From: Balneola sp.
GTDB lineage: Bacteria; Bacteroidota; Rhodothermia; Balneolales; Balneolaceae
Length of the DNA: 50,331 bases
Direction: 5' to 3'
NCBI GenBank assembly: GCA_028284195.1
Contig: JANQSE010000013.1
Location: 1-50,331 of the forward strand
Shown here: one piece after another, positions 43,915-50,331 of the stretch
Layout of the letters: every line of letters begins with the position of its first letter
Position numbering within the stretch: the stretch's first letter is position 1
Translations under genes and position numbers: made by a program
Notes under the pieces: model-generated
What the model was told of the DNA's origin: nothing
What the model saw: only the letters and a program-made list of their open reading frames with translations
Databases searched by the model: none

Positions 43915-44154
43915 CTGTCCCGTCATCCAGAAGGAGTCTCGACTGCTGTGGGGGCGACTGATGGGGCTGCATCTGTTTTGTTGATCAATACTTAATTTTA
44001 CTTGTTATTGCTGCGGGACTGAAATCCTTGGCTTGTGTACAACCTTGCTTTTATTCCATCATAAACAATCCCGCCCATCTTGAAAATCAAAACGTAATCC
44101 CGGTGAAATGGGAGCAGGGGGTAGAATAAAAAAACTGTTGCCCAGAAAGAGTAC

Positions 44155-44174
44155 GGGCGGATTACCATCCGCCC
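44155..44174. terminator. Hairpin in the 43915-44193 gap
   Basis: GGGCGGAT pairs perfectly with ATCCGCCC over a four-base loop, 20 bases beyond the stop of the minus-strand permease gene. No T-run follows immediately on either strand; it may still end the natAB-like transcript or belong to a dispersed repeat. The rest of the 279-bp gap holds no convincing gene. Confidence 0.45.
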
Positions 44175-44193
44175 ATAACAATTTGTTTCTTTC

Positions 44194-45504
44194 TTACGAT
44201 TGTCTGATCCATTTAGCAAAATCACCAAAGCTGGCTTTTTTACCATACATGAGGATTCCAACCCGGTAAATCTTTGCGCTTACCCACATCACTCCAAAGA
44301 AACTGCCAATCAAAAGAACCAGGCTGGTACCAATTTGCCAGATTGGAACATCGGTTGTAGCAATTCGGGTAATCATATTAATAGGAGAGGTCAACGGAAA
44401 CAGCGAGGCAAAAACGGCCAAACTAGAATCAGGATCTACCATGATTCTGGTATTCAGAAAATAGGCTAACATTAGCGGTATCATCAAAATAGGCATGAAT
44501 TGCTGGGTATCCTGCTCAGAATCCACAGCTGAGCCTACGGCGGCGAACAATGCGGCATACATGAAGAACCCAAGCACAAAAAAGAAAAAGAAATACACGA
44601 AGATCATCGGGTCAATAGAAAGTACTTCCAGCGAAGCAGGATCAAACCCTGCTTCAGCGGCAACCTGTTCCATTTCGGCAGAGCTTGCCATTTCCGAAAT
44701 CTGATCCTGCATAAGCAGCCCGGCAACCGGTACGGCGGCCAGGGATATGCCAACATACATAACTATCCAAATTGCAAACTGTGTAAAACCAAGCAGGCAA
44801 ACTCCGGCTACTTTTCCAATCAAGAGCTCAATGGGTTTAAGCGATGAAGTAATTACCTCAACAATACGGTTGGTCTTTTCTTCGATCACGCTGCGCATCA
44901 GTACGGCACCATATCCAAACAGGCCCATAAAGATCAGCAGCCCGAGAACAAAGCCCACGCCCGACATAAATCCGGCTTTATCATCTTCCTCTTTGCCATC
45001 TTCTGTTAATTTTCTGGAATTGAGAGTTGGCCTGCGGGAGAATAATTCTTTTATCTCATCTGATACATTTGCACGTTGTAAGCGTTCTTCCTGAATGATT
45101 TGGCGTAAATCAGAACGAACACTTCCTGTAAATGCCAGCCCAAGGTTGGAGCTGTAAATAAGCTCTGAGCTTTCGTTTGTTTCAATGTGCTTTTCTTCAA
45201 GCAGTAGATAGGCATCAATTTCTTTCCGCAAAACCATTGCGCGGACGGTATCAACAGGTAAATTGGAAACATCAGAATAGCGGGTTGAATCAGCCTGAAT
45301 AAAATCTTCAACCAATAATCCGGTGGTGTCATATACACCCACACTTTTTTGGGTTTCGGTATCGCTGCTTACTATCCAAAACATAAGTGCACCAAAAGCA
45401 ATCAGCACCAAAGGGGTAAGAACTGTAGAAAGGATAAATGATTTTGACTTAGCACGGGTCAGGTATTCGCGCTTTAGTACCAATAGTATTTTAGAAAAAT
45501 CCAT
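44194..45504 (-). CDS. ABC-2 type transporter permease (NatB-like)
   Basis: 436 residues. A first helix (about 21-47) is followed by an extracytoplasmic domain (about 50-175) and five further helices from about 180 to 420, the NatB/YhaP layout of ABC-2 permeases. It starts 2 nt after the ATPase gene, so the two form one exporter. NatAB of Bacillus exports sodium; relatives export drugs or peptides. Substrate unknown here. Confidence 0.92.
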   Translation of the reverse strand: MDFSKILLVLKREYLTRAKSKSFILSTVLTPLVLIAFGALMFWIVSSDTETQKSVGVYDTTGLLVEDFIQADSTRYSDVSNLPVDTVRAMVLRKEIDAYLLLEEKHIETNESSELIYSSNLGLAFTGSVRSDLRQIIQEERLQRANVSDEIKELFSRRPTLNSRKLTEDGKEEDDKAGFMSGVGFVLGLLIFMGLFGYGAVLMRSVIEEKTNRIVEVITSSLKPIELLIGKVAGVCLLGFTQFAIWIVMYVGISLAAVPVAGLLMQDQISEMASSAEMEQVAAEAGFDPASLEVLSIDPMIFVYFFFFFVLGFFMYAALFAAVGSAVDSEQDTQQFMPILMIPLMLAYFLNTRIMVDPDSSLAVFASLFPLTSPINMITRIATTDVPIWQIGTSLVLLIGSFFGVMWVSAKIYRVGILMYGKKASFGDFAKWIRQS

Positions 45505-45506
45505 GA

Positions 45507-46433
45507 TTATGCCTCCTCTTGTTGTTGAGCTTTTAAGTTGTCTTCACCTACCGTTGAGATGAATATTTCATTCAGAGAAGGTTCGATGCGTTCGAATTTA
45601 TGAATTTCAGTGTGCTCCATGGCCAGTTTTAAAATGTCCTGCATGTTTTGTCCGTTAAGTACCCGTATCTCGGCAAAATTAGTGGATCGGTTGTTGAGGC
45701 GAACTCCTTCTAATTGGTCTAAAAAAGAACCATCACCGTCGAATTCCAGGTTGATGGTATTTTTCCCAAAAGAAGCTTTTACTTCCCGAAGATTCCCCTG
45801 AAGTACTGCTTTGCCTTTATTGAAAAGGCAGATATCGTCGCACATCTGCTCCACCTGTTCCATTCTGTGGGTCGAAAACAAAATGGTTTTACCATTATTT
45901 TTTAGCTCAATAATAATCTCCTTTAGCATATCGCTGTTAATTGGATCAAGCCCGCTAAATGGTTCATCAAAAATATAAATGTCGGGATCGTGTGCAATGG
46001 TAGCAATGAACTGGATCTTTTGCGACATGCCCTTGGAAAGTTCACCTACTTCTTTCTTAATCCAGTCAGAAGCTTCAAATCGTTCCAGCCAATAATGAAT
46101 GGCTTCTTTCGCAGCTTTTCTGGTCATACCTTTTAATTGGGTAAGGTAGAGCAGCTGTTCTTCCACTTTCATTTTCTTATACAGGCCGCGTTCTTCGGGC
46201 ATGTAGCCTATCATTTTCTGGGTGGTTGGGCTTGCGATCTGTCCGTTTATGGTGATGGAGCCTTCATCGGGAACAAGAATATTATTTATCATCCTGATGG
46301 TGGTTGTTTTCCCGGCTCCATTTGGCCCAAGCAGCCCAAAGATGCGCCCGTTTTCAACATCAAAACTAACATCATTTACAGCTTTGTTTTCGCCGAACGT
46401 TTTTTTGATGTTCTCTACATGTATTACCGTCAT
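45507..46433 (-). CDS. ABC transporter ATP-binding protein (NatA-like)
   Basis: 308 residues with Walker A GPNGAGKTTT, the EERGLYKKM Q-loop-following segment, signature LSKGMSQKIQFIATIA, Walker B IYIFDEPFSGLDP and H-loop FSTHRMEQVEQ. The extra C-terminal domain of about 90 residues (DUF4162-like) is typical of ABC-2 exporter ATPases. It is the first gene of the two-gene exporter operon, divergent from glgA across a 125-bp gap. Confidence 0.93.
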   Translation of the reverse strand: MTVIHVENIKKTFGENKAVNDVSFDVENGRIFGLLGPNGAGKTTTIRMINNILVPDEGSITINGQIASPTTQKMIGYMPEERGLYKKMKVEEQLLYLTQLKGMTRKAAKEAIHYWLERFEASDWIKKEVGELSKGMSQKIQFIATIAHDPDIYIFDEPFSGLDPINSDMLKEIIIELKNNGKTILFSTHRMEQVEQMCDDICLFNKGKAVLQGNLREVKASFGKNTINLEFDGDGSFLDQLEGVRLNNRSTNFAEIRVLNGQNMQDILKLAMEHTEIHKFERIEPSLNEIFISTVGEDNLKAQQQEEA

Positions 46434-46558
46434 TGTGCCTTAATTATGATTTTATCTTTTAATAAATCTTAGTGTCGCAGTAGTTTCTTACTTTTCCCTG
46501 AAGATTTTAGGTATTGGTCGAAACCGGCTACGAATTTATTACAAATCCGTTACAAAAA

Positions 46559-48007
46559 ATGAAAATAATTCATACAAGTTCCGAGTGTTATCCCGTGGCA
46601 AAGGCAGGCGGTCTTGGTGATGTTGTGGGTTCACTTCCGAAGTATCTGAATATTGAGGGAGTGGAGAGCATGGTTGTAATGCCCAAATATGATAACTCCT
46701 GGGTACAGGACAACCAGTTTCAGGAAATATTTTCTGGCGAATTCAATTACTGGGGAGAGTTGACAAAGTATTCAGTCTGGCTTTTAAAAAGTGCTGACCT
46801 GGGTTTTCCATTGTTTATGATCGATATTCCCGGAAGGTTTGACCGCCCCGGTATTTATATTGATCCACAAACCGGGAATGCCTATTGGGATGAGAAAGAA
46901 CGATTCATAAGCTTTCAGATTGCGGTACTTGAGTGGTTAAAAGATAGAGAAGAAATCCCTGATATCATCCATTGCCATGACCACCATACCGGATTAATTC
47001 CCTTTATGGTTTCTCAATGCAATCGGTACAGAAAATTGGCAAACACGCCCACAGTAATTACTGTACATAATGCAGAGTATCAGGGCATATACAGTAAAGA
47101 AAGTTACACAATGCTTCCTGTATTCAATGTTGATAATATTGGTTTGCTTGAGTGGGATGGAGTTTTGAATTCCCTGGCTGCAGGGCTTAAAACAGCCTGG
47201 AAGATTACTACCGTTTCAAAGAATTACATGAAAGAGTTAAAAGAAGAGACCAGCGGCTTAGAAAAACTCTTTAAAATGGAGCAGGCCAAATCCACAGGAA
47301 TCATAAATGGAATAGATACGGAGATTTGGAATCCGGAAACTGATAAATTACTGGCTCATAATTTTTCATTTCGAAGCCGGAAGAACGGGAAGGCAAAGAA
47401 TAGAAAAGTACTGTGTGATGAATTTGGATTGAACCCGGAGGCTCCAATAGTTTCATTTATCGGCAGGCTGGTTCGGGAAAAAGGAGCGGATTTGCTACCT
47501 GACTTGATAAAACGTTTTGCGGAAAGTGATCGTGAAGTAAATTTTGTTTTGCTGGGTACCGGAGATCCAAAATTGCATGAGATCTTTACAAAGATGGCAA
47601 ATAACCATGTTGGTTTTTTTGATGCCACGCTTGAATACAACGAGTGGCTTGCTCATCAGATGTATGCCGGTTCCGATTTTATTCTGATGCCTTCCAGAGT
47701 TGAGCCCTGTGGATTGAACCAACTATTTGCAATGCGTTACGGTGCTATCCCTATTGTGCGGGCAACAGGAGGCTTGAAAGATACCGTAATTGATATCTCA
47801 ACAGAAAATGGATATGGAATACGGTTCAATGATTTTAATATAGAGGATGCGGAGTCTGCGATTAAAAGAGCAATTGATTTATATGAAAATCAGCCCTTAT
47901 TTAATCAGGTGCGTTCGCATATCATGAAACTGGACTTTTCATGGAACCGCTCAGCAAAAGAATACATTCAATTATATAACGAACTCAAAAAGAAAGCAGG
48001 CAAATGA
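46559..48007 (+). CDS. glgA: Glycogen synthase
   Basis: 482 residues from the ATG at 46559, where the family's N-terminus begins (MKIIHTSSECYPVAKAGGLGD); the frame runs 45 bases further up to an ATG but the added residues are not conserved. GT-B fold with the ADP-glucose motif KAGGLGD, the HCHDHHTGLIP region, FIGRLVREKGADLL and the C-terminal PSRVEPCGLNQLFAMRYG stretch, shown in part. It extends alpha-1,4-glucan using ADP-glucose from GlgC, encoded next with a 4-nt overlap (ATGA). Confidence 0.95.
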   Translation: MKIIHTSSECYPVAKAGGLGDVVGSLPKYLNIEGVESMVVMPKYDNSWVQDNQFQEIFSGEFNYWGELTKYSVWLLKSADLGFPLFMIDIPGRFDRPGIYIDPQTGNAYWDEKERFISFQIAVLEWLKDREEIPDIIHCHDHHTGLIPFMVSQCNRYRKLANTPTVITVHNAEYQGIYSKESYTMLPVFNVDNIGLLEWDGVLNSLAAGLKTAWKITTVSKNYMKELKEETSGLEKLFKMEQAKSTGIINGIDTEIWNPETDKLLAHNFSFRSRKNGKAKNRKVLCDEFGLNPEAPIVSFIGRLVREKGADLLPDLIKRFAESDREVNFVLLGTGDPKLHEIFTKMANNHVGFFDATLEYNEWLAHQMYAGSDFILMPSRVEPCGLNQLFAMRYGAIPIVRATGGLKDTVIDISTENGYGIRFNDFNIEDAESAIKRAIDLYENQPLFNQVRSHIMKLDFSWNRSAKEYIQLYNELKKKAGK

Positions 48008-49278
48008 AAAGCTCAGTTATATCTGTAATTCTTGGCGGTGGGCGTGGAACCCGTCTTTTTCCGCTCACCGATCATCGTTCTAAGCCGGCGGTTCCGGTAG
48101 GTGGTAAATACCGGTTGGTTGATATACCTATTTCGAATTGCCTGAATTCTGATATCCGAAGAATTTATGTGCTCACACAGTTTAATTCAGCTTCGTTGAA
48201 TCGGCACATCAAAAATACATACAACTTCGATGTTTTCAGCAGCGGTTTCGTAGATATTTTAGCGGCTGAACAAACAGCAGATAATCAGGATTGGTTTCAG
48301 GGTACGGCTGATGCCGTTCGTCAATCCATTCATCATATGGCAAACCATGAGCATGAGCATGTTTTGATTTTATCCGGCGATCAATTATATCAAATGGATT
48401 ATCGCGAGCTGTTGAAATGTCACCAGCAAAACTCAGCGGACCTTACCATTGCTACCATCCCGGTAGTAGCAGAAGATGCCACAGGTTTTGGTATCATGAA
48501 AACCAACAAAGAAGGGTTGATCGATAGTTTTGTCGAAAAACCGGCACAAGGTGTTCTTAACGATTGGAAATCGAATGTTCCGGAGCAATACAAAAAAGAA
48601 GGCAAAGAATATTTGGCCTCAATGGGAATCTATATTTTCAATAAAGAAACGTTAAAGCGTCTATTTGATGAAAATCCGGATGCCACCGATTTTGGTAAAG
48701 AGATTATTCCAAAAGCGATTGAAGAAGGTTTGCGCGTTAGCAGCTATGAGTTTGGGGGCTATTGGACGGATATTGGAACCATAAAATCGTTCTTTGATGC
48801 AAACCTGGCATTGACTGATACTCTGCCAGAGTTCAATTTGTATGATAACAACAACTATGTATATACAAGAGCTCGTTTACTGCCGGCATCCAAGCTTATG
48901 GGAACTACATTAGAGCACGCATTAATGGCCGAAGGTTGTATTATTGAAGCGAGCAGGATTGTACGTTCTGTAATCGGTATCCGGTCCAGAATTGGAAAAG
49001 GAACTACCATTGAGAACTCCATCATCATGGGTAATGATTACTTTCAGGATAAGGACACGATCGAAGCTGCTACTGCTGAAAAACCTGCATTTGGAATTGG
49101 CCGGCGATGTAATCTGAGCAACTGTATTGTAGATAAGAATGTTTGCATTGGAAATAATGTGAGTATTACCGGGGGGAGGCACTTACAAGAAGGGAAGCAT
49201 GAATATTGCTATGTGCGAGATGGAATTGTGGTAATAAAAAAAGGGGAGATTATCCCGGACAGAACAGTTATCGGGTAG
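48004..49278 (+). CDS. glgC: Glucose-1-phosphate adenylyltransferase (ADP-glucose pyrophosphorylase)
   Basis: 424 residues. Nucleotide-binding GGGRGTRLFPLT (about 11-22), RSKPAVPVGG, and YRLVDIPISNCLNS mark the catalytic domain; FVEKP and the G-GYWTDIGTI region bind glucose-1-phosphate; a left-handed beta-helix C-terminus (SVIGIRSRIGKG, ENSIIMG) completes it. It makes ADP-glucose, the committed step of glycogen synthesis, and is usually allosterically controlled. Translationally coupled to glgA and 7 nt from truA. Confidence 0.95.
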   Translation: MKSSVISVILGGGRGTRLFPLTDHRSKPAVPVGGKYRLVDIPISNCLNSDIRRIYVLTQFNSASLNRHIKNTYNFDVFSSGFVDILAAEQTADNQDWFQGTADAVRQSIHHMANHEHEHVLILSGDQLYQMDYRELLKCHQQNSADLTIATIPVVAEDATGFGIMKTNKEGLIDSFVEKPAQGVLNDWKSNVPEQYKKEGKEYLASMGIYIFNKETLKRLFDENPDATDFGKEIIPKAIEEGLRVSSYEFGGYWTDIGTIKSFFDANLALTDTLPEFNLYDNNNYVYTRARLLPASKLMGTTLEHALMAEGCIIEASRIVRSVIGIRSRIGKGTTIENSIIMGNDYFQDKDTIEAATAEKPAFGIGRRCNLSNCIVDKNVCIGNNVSITGGRHLQEGKHEYCYVRDGIVVIKKGEIIPDRTVIG

Positions 49279-49285
49279 TTCACAA

Positions 49286-50014
49286 ATGCCACGCTATAAA
49301 CTAAGTATCGAGTATTTCGGAGCAAACTTCTCAGGATGGCAAGTACAGCCAGATGCCATAACGGTTGAAGGCGAGCTCGAAAAAGCATTCTCTCAAATCC
49401 TTCAGCAAGATGTGGACCTGATTGGCCAGGGCAGAACCGATGCCGGGGTTCATGCAAAAGCACAAGTAGCTCATGTTGATTTAGAAAACACGCCCGATCC
49501 CGGGAAGCTGATTTTTGGAGTAAATGGGTTGATTGGAAGCGAAATTCAAATTAAGACAATCGAAGAAGTTCACTCAGAATTTCATGCCCGGTTTGATGCT
49601 TCATCAAGAGCGTATTCTTATGCGGTTCTTAAAGAAATATCACCGCTTCATGAGTATATATCTTGGTTTCCAGGTAAAGGTATTAATGAGTCTAAATTGA
49701 TTGAGTGTGCAGAGCTATTGAAAGGAGAATTTGACTTCTTAGGTTTTTCTAAGTTCAATGAGGAAAACTTTACTACCATCTGTGAAATAATCGAATCAAA
49801 TTGGGAGGTATATAACGATAAATGGGTATATCACATAAAGGCCAATCGTTTTCTTAGAAATATGGTAAGAAGATTAGTCGGTACTATGGTTGAAGTAGCA
49901 AAAGGGAAACTTGCGGCCGAAAAATTTGAACAGCTGCTCAAAAATCCTAAAGTTCAAGTAAAAACCTATACCGCCCCCGCTAAAGGCCTGGTTTTGGAGA
50001 AAGTTTTTTACTAA
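49286..50014 (+). CDS. truA: tRNA pseudouridine(38-40) synthase TruA
   Basis: 242 residues, typical. The catalytic Asp52 lies in QGRTDAGVHA; the RFDASSRAYSY segment and the C-terminal NRFLRNMVRRLVGTMVEV helix, shown in part, confirm the family. It modifies uridines 38-40 in tRNA anticodon stems. Close spacing to glgC (7 nt) suggests read-through; tRNA genes lie downstream. Confidence 0.96.
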   Translation: MPRYKLSIEYFGANFSGWQVQPDAITVEGELEKAFSQILQQDVDLIGQGRTDAGVHAKAQVAHVDLENTPDPGKLIFGVNGLIGSEIQIKTIEEVHSEFHARFDASSRAYSYAVLKEISPLHEYISWFPGKGINESKLIECAELLKGEFDFLGFSKFNEENFTTICEIIESNWEVYNDKWVYHIKANRFLRNMVRRLVGTMVEVAKGKLAAEKFEQLLKNPKVQVKTYTAPAKGLVLEKVFY

Positions 50015-50029
50015 AAACAGAAATTAGTA

Positions 50030-50061
50030 TTGATAGTAACTTCGCATTCTGTTTATATTTG
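50030..50061 (+). promoter_or_regulatory. tRNA promoter (TTG-N21-TATATTTG)
   Basis: A -33-like TTG at 50030-50032 and a perfect TAnnTTTG (TATATTTG) at 50054-50061 are 21 bases apart, matching the Bacteroidetes housekeeping promoter. It should drive the decayed and intact tRNA-Asn copies. Confidence 0.7.
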
Positions 50062-50087
50062 TCGCCCCTGTTAAAGGGAAGTCACAC

Positions 50088-50160
50088 TCCTCGGTAGCTC
50101 AGTGGCGGGCAAAGAGGCAGTTATCCCGACGGTGGTCGGGACGTTGGTTCGCCAACGACA
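50088..50160 (+). pseudogene. Decayed tRNA-Asn-like copy
   Basis: The first 19 bases (TCCTCGGTAGCTCAGTGGC) are identical to the intact tRNA-Asn 99 bases downstream, and a GTT anticodon-like CAGTTAT follows. The anticodon stem no longer pairs, an extra segment makes a TCCCGAC/GTCGGGA hairpin, the T arm is CGTTGG-TTCG-CCAACG with a four-base loop, and the 3' acceptor half is gone. It cannot form a normal tRNA. Confidence 0.8.
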
Positions 50161-50186
50161 CATAATGAAAGCCACAAAGAATATCT

Positions 50187-50258
50187 TCCTCGGTAGCTCA
50201 GTGGCAGAGCAATCGGCTGTTAACCGATCGGTCGTTGGTTCGAATCCAACCCGGGGAG
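50187..50258 (+). tRNA. tRNA-Asn (anticodon GTT)
   Basis: 72 bases folding as a full cloverleaf: acceptor TCCTCGG/CCGGGGA, D arm GCTC/GAGC, anticodon arm ATCGG-CTGTTAA-CCGAT with anticodon GTT, T arm GTTGG-TTCGAAT-CCAAC, discriminator G. CCA is not encoded. Confidence 0.96.
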
Positions 50259-50267
50259 CTAAATAAG

Positions 50268-50303
50268 AAGGACTAATTAGCGAAGCTGATTAGTCCTTTT
50301 TTT
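50268..50303 (+). terminator. Terminator after tRNA-Asn
   Basis: AAGGACTAAT pairs with ATTAGTCCTT, the stem extending inward as AGC/GCT around a T-G pair over a three-base loop, then seven T residues. Confidence 0.95.
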
Positions 50304-50331
50304 ATGAGTGTGAATTATTTCTTATACATAT

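Noticed and set aside
43998..44261. Minus-strand frame of 87 codons in the gap after the ABC permease
   Set aside because: It overlaps the permease end in another frame, contains the hairpin and has no recognisable domain or ribosome site.

Overview
The window looks like the chromosome of an AT-rich Gram-negative bacterium of the Bacteroidetes/FCB group, most likely the Balneolota/Rhodothermota side (inference). Supporting signs are TonB-dependent receptors with a carboxypeptidase-like N-terminal domain, DUF4249 and DUF4159 proteins, a short primary sigma factor without region 1.1, a histidine kinase with a large periplasmic propeller, lipoproteins in many operons, few strong Shine-Dalgarno sites, and several promoters matching the Bacteroidetes TAnnTTTG -7 element. 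The proposed tmRNA tag frame ends YSYRLAA. No phage, insertion sequence, CRISPR array or rRNA operon is visible; this is mostly housekeeping and envelope DNA.

Layout. Positions 1-4413 (minus) form an apparent operon: a DapB-like/amine-dehydrogenase-like oxidoreductase, a D-alanine aminotransferase, a secreted M20 peptidase and a lipoprotein N-acyl-D-amino-acid deacylase that runs off the left edge. A divergent MocR-type regulator (4521-6026) is separated from it by a perfect inverted repeat. This looks like a regulated D-amino-acid salvage module. 6116-11643 (plus) holds oligoendopeptidase F, a GAF protein with a decayed GGDEF-like tail coupled to phosphopentomutase, and the primary sigma factor rpoD with a terminator. 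A minus-strand GNAT-like gene follows. 12878-19444 (plus) holds a 14-repeat propeller histidine kinase, a NarL-type response regulator, a Ser/Arg-rich lipoprotein and an outer-membrane barrel.

19758-25383 has an OmpA lipoprotein, an FtsX-type ABC exporter (ybbA-ybbP-like) divergent from a tesA-like esterase, and a SIMPL-domain protein. 25678-30111 pairs a TonB-dependent receptor with an SGNH-hydrolase lipoprotein. grpE-dnaJ follow at 30283-32038. 32107-35167 (minus) holds a YbjQ-like protein, a DoxX-like membrane protein, an RRM protein and purK-purE. 35324-39141 (minus) is a TonB receptor-DUF4249-DUF4159 operon, preceded by a DUF72 gene.

40262-40627 is the tmRNA gene (ssrA), followed by a terminator and a damaged second copy of its 3' end with its own terminator. 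Then come a HisN-like phosphatase, a catalytically dead M1-peptidase-like protein with HEAT repeats, an ABC-2 exporter (natAB-like, minus), and glgA-glgC-truA. The right edge carries a promoter, a decayed tRNA-Asn copy, an intact tRNA-Asn and a terminator.

The most unusual signals are the two RNA genes (ssrA and tRNA-Asn), each sitting beside a broken, hairpin-bearing partial copy of itself; the D-amino-acid module with its candidate operator; the pseudo-M1 peptidase; and the TonB receptor/SGNH lipoprotein pair.
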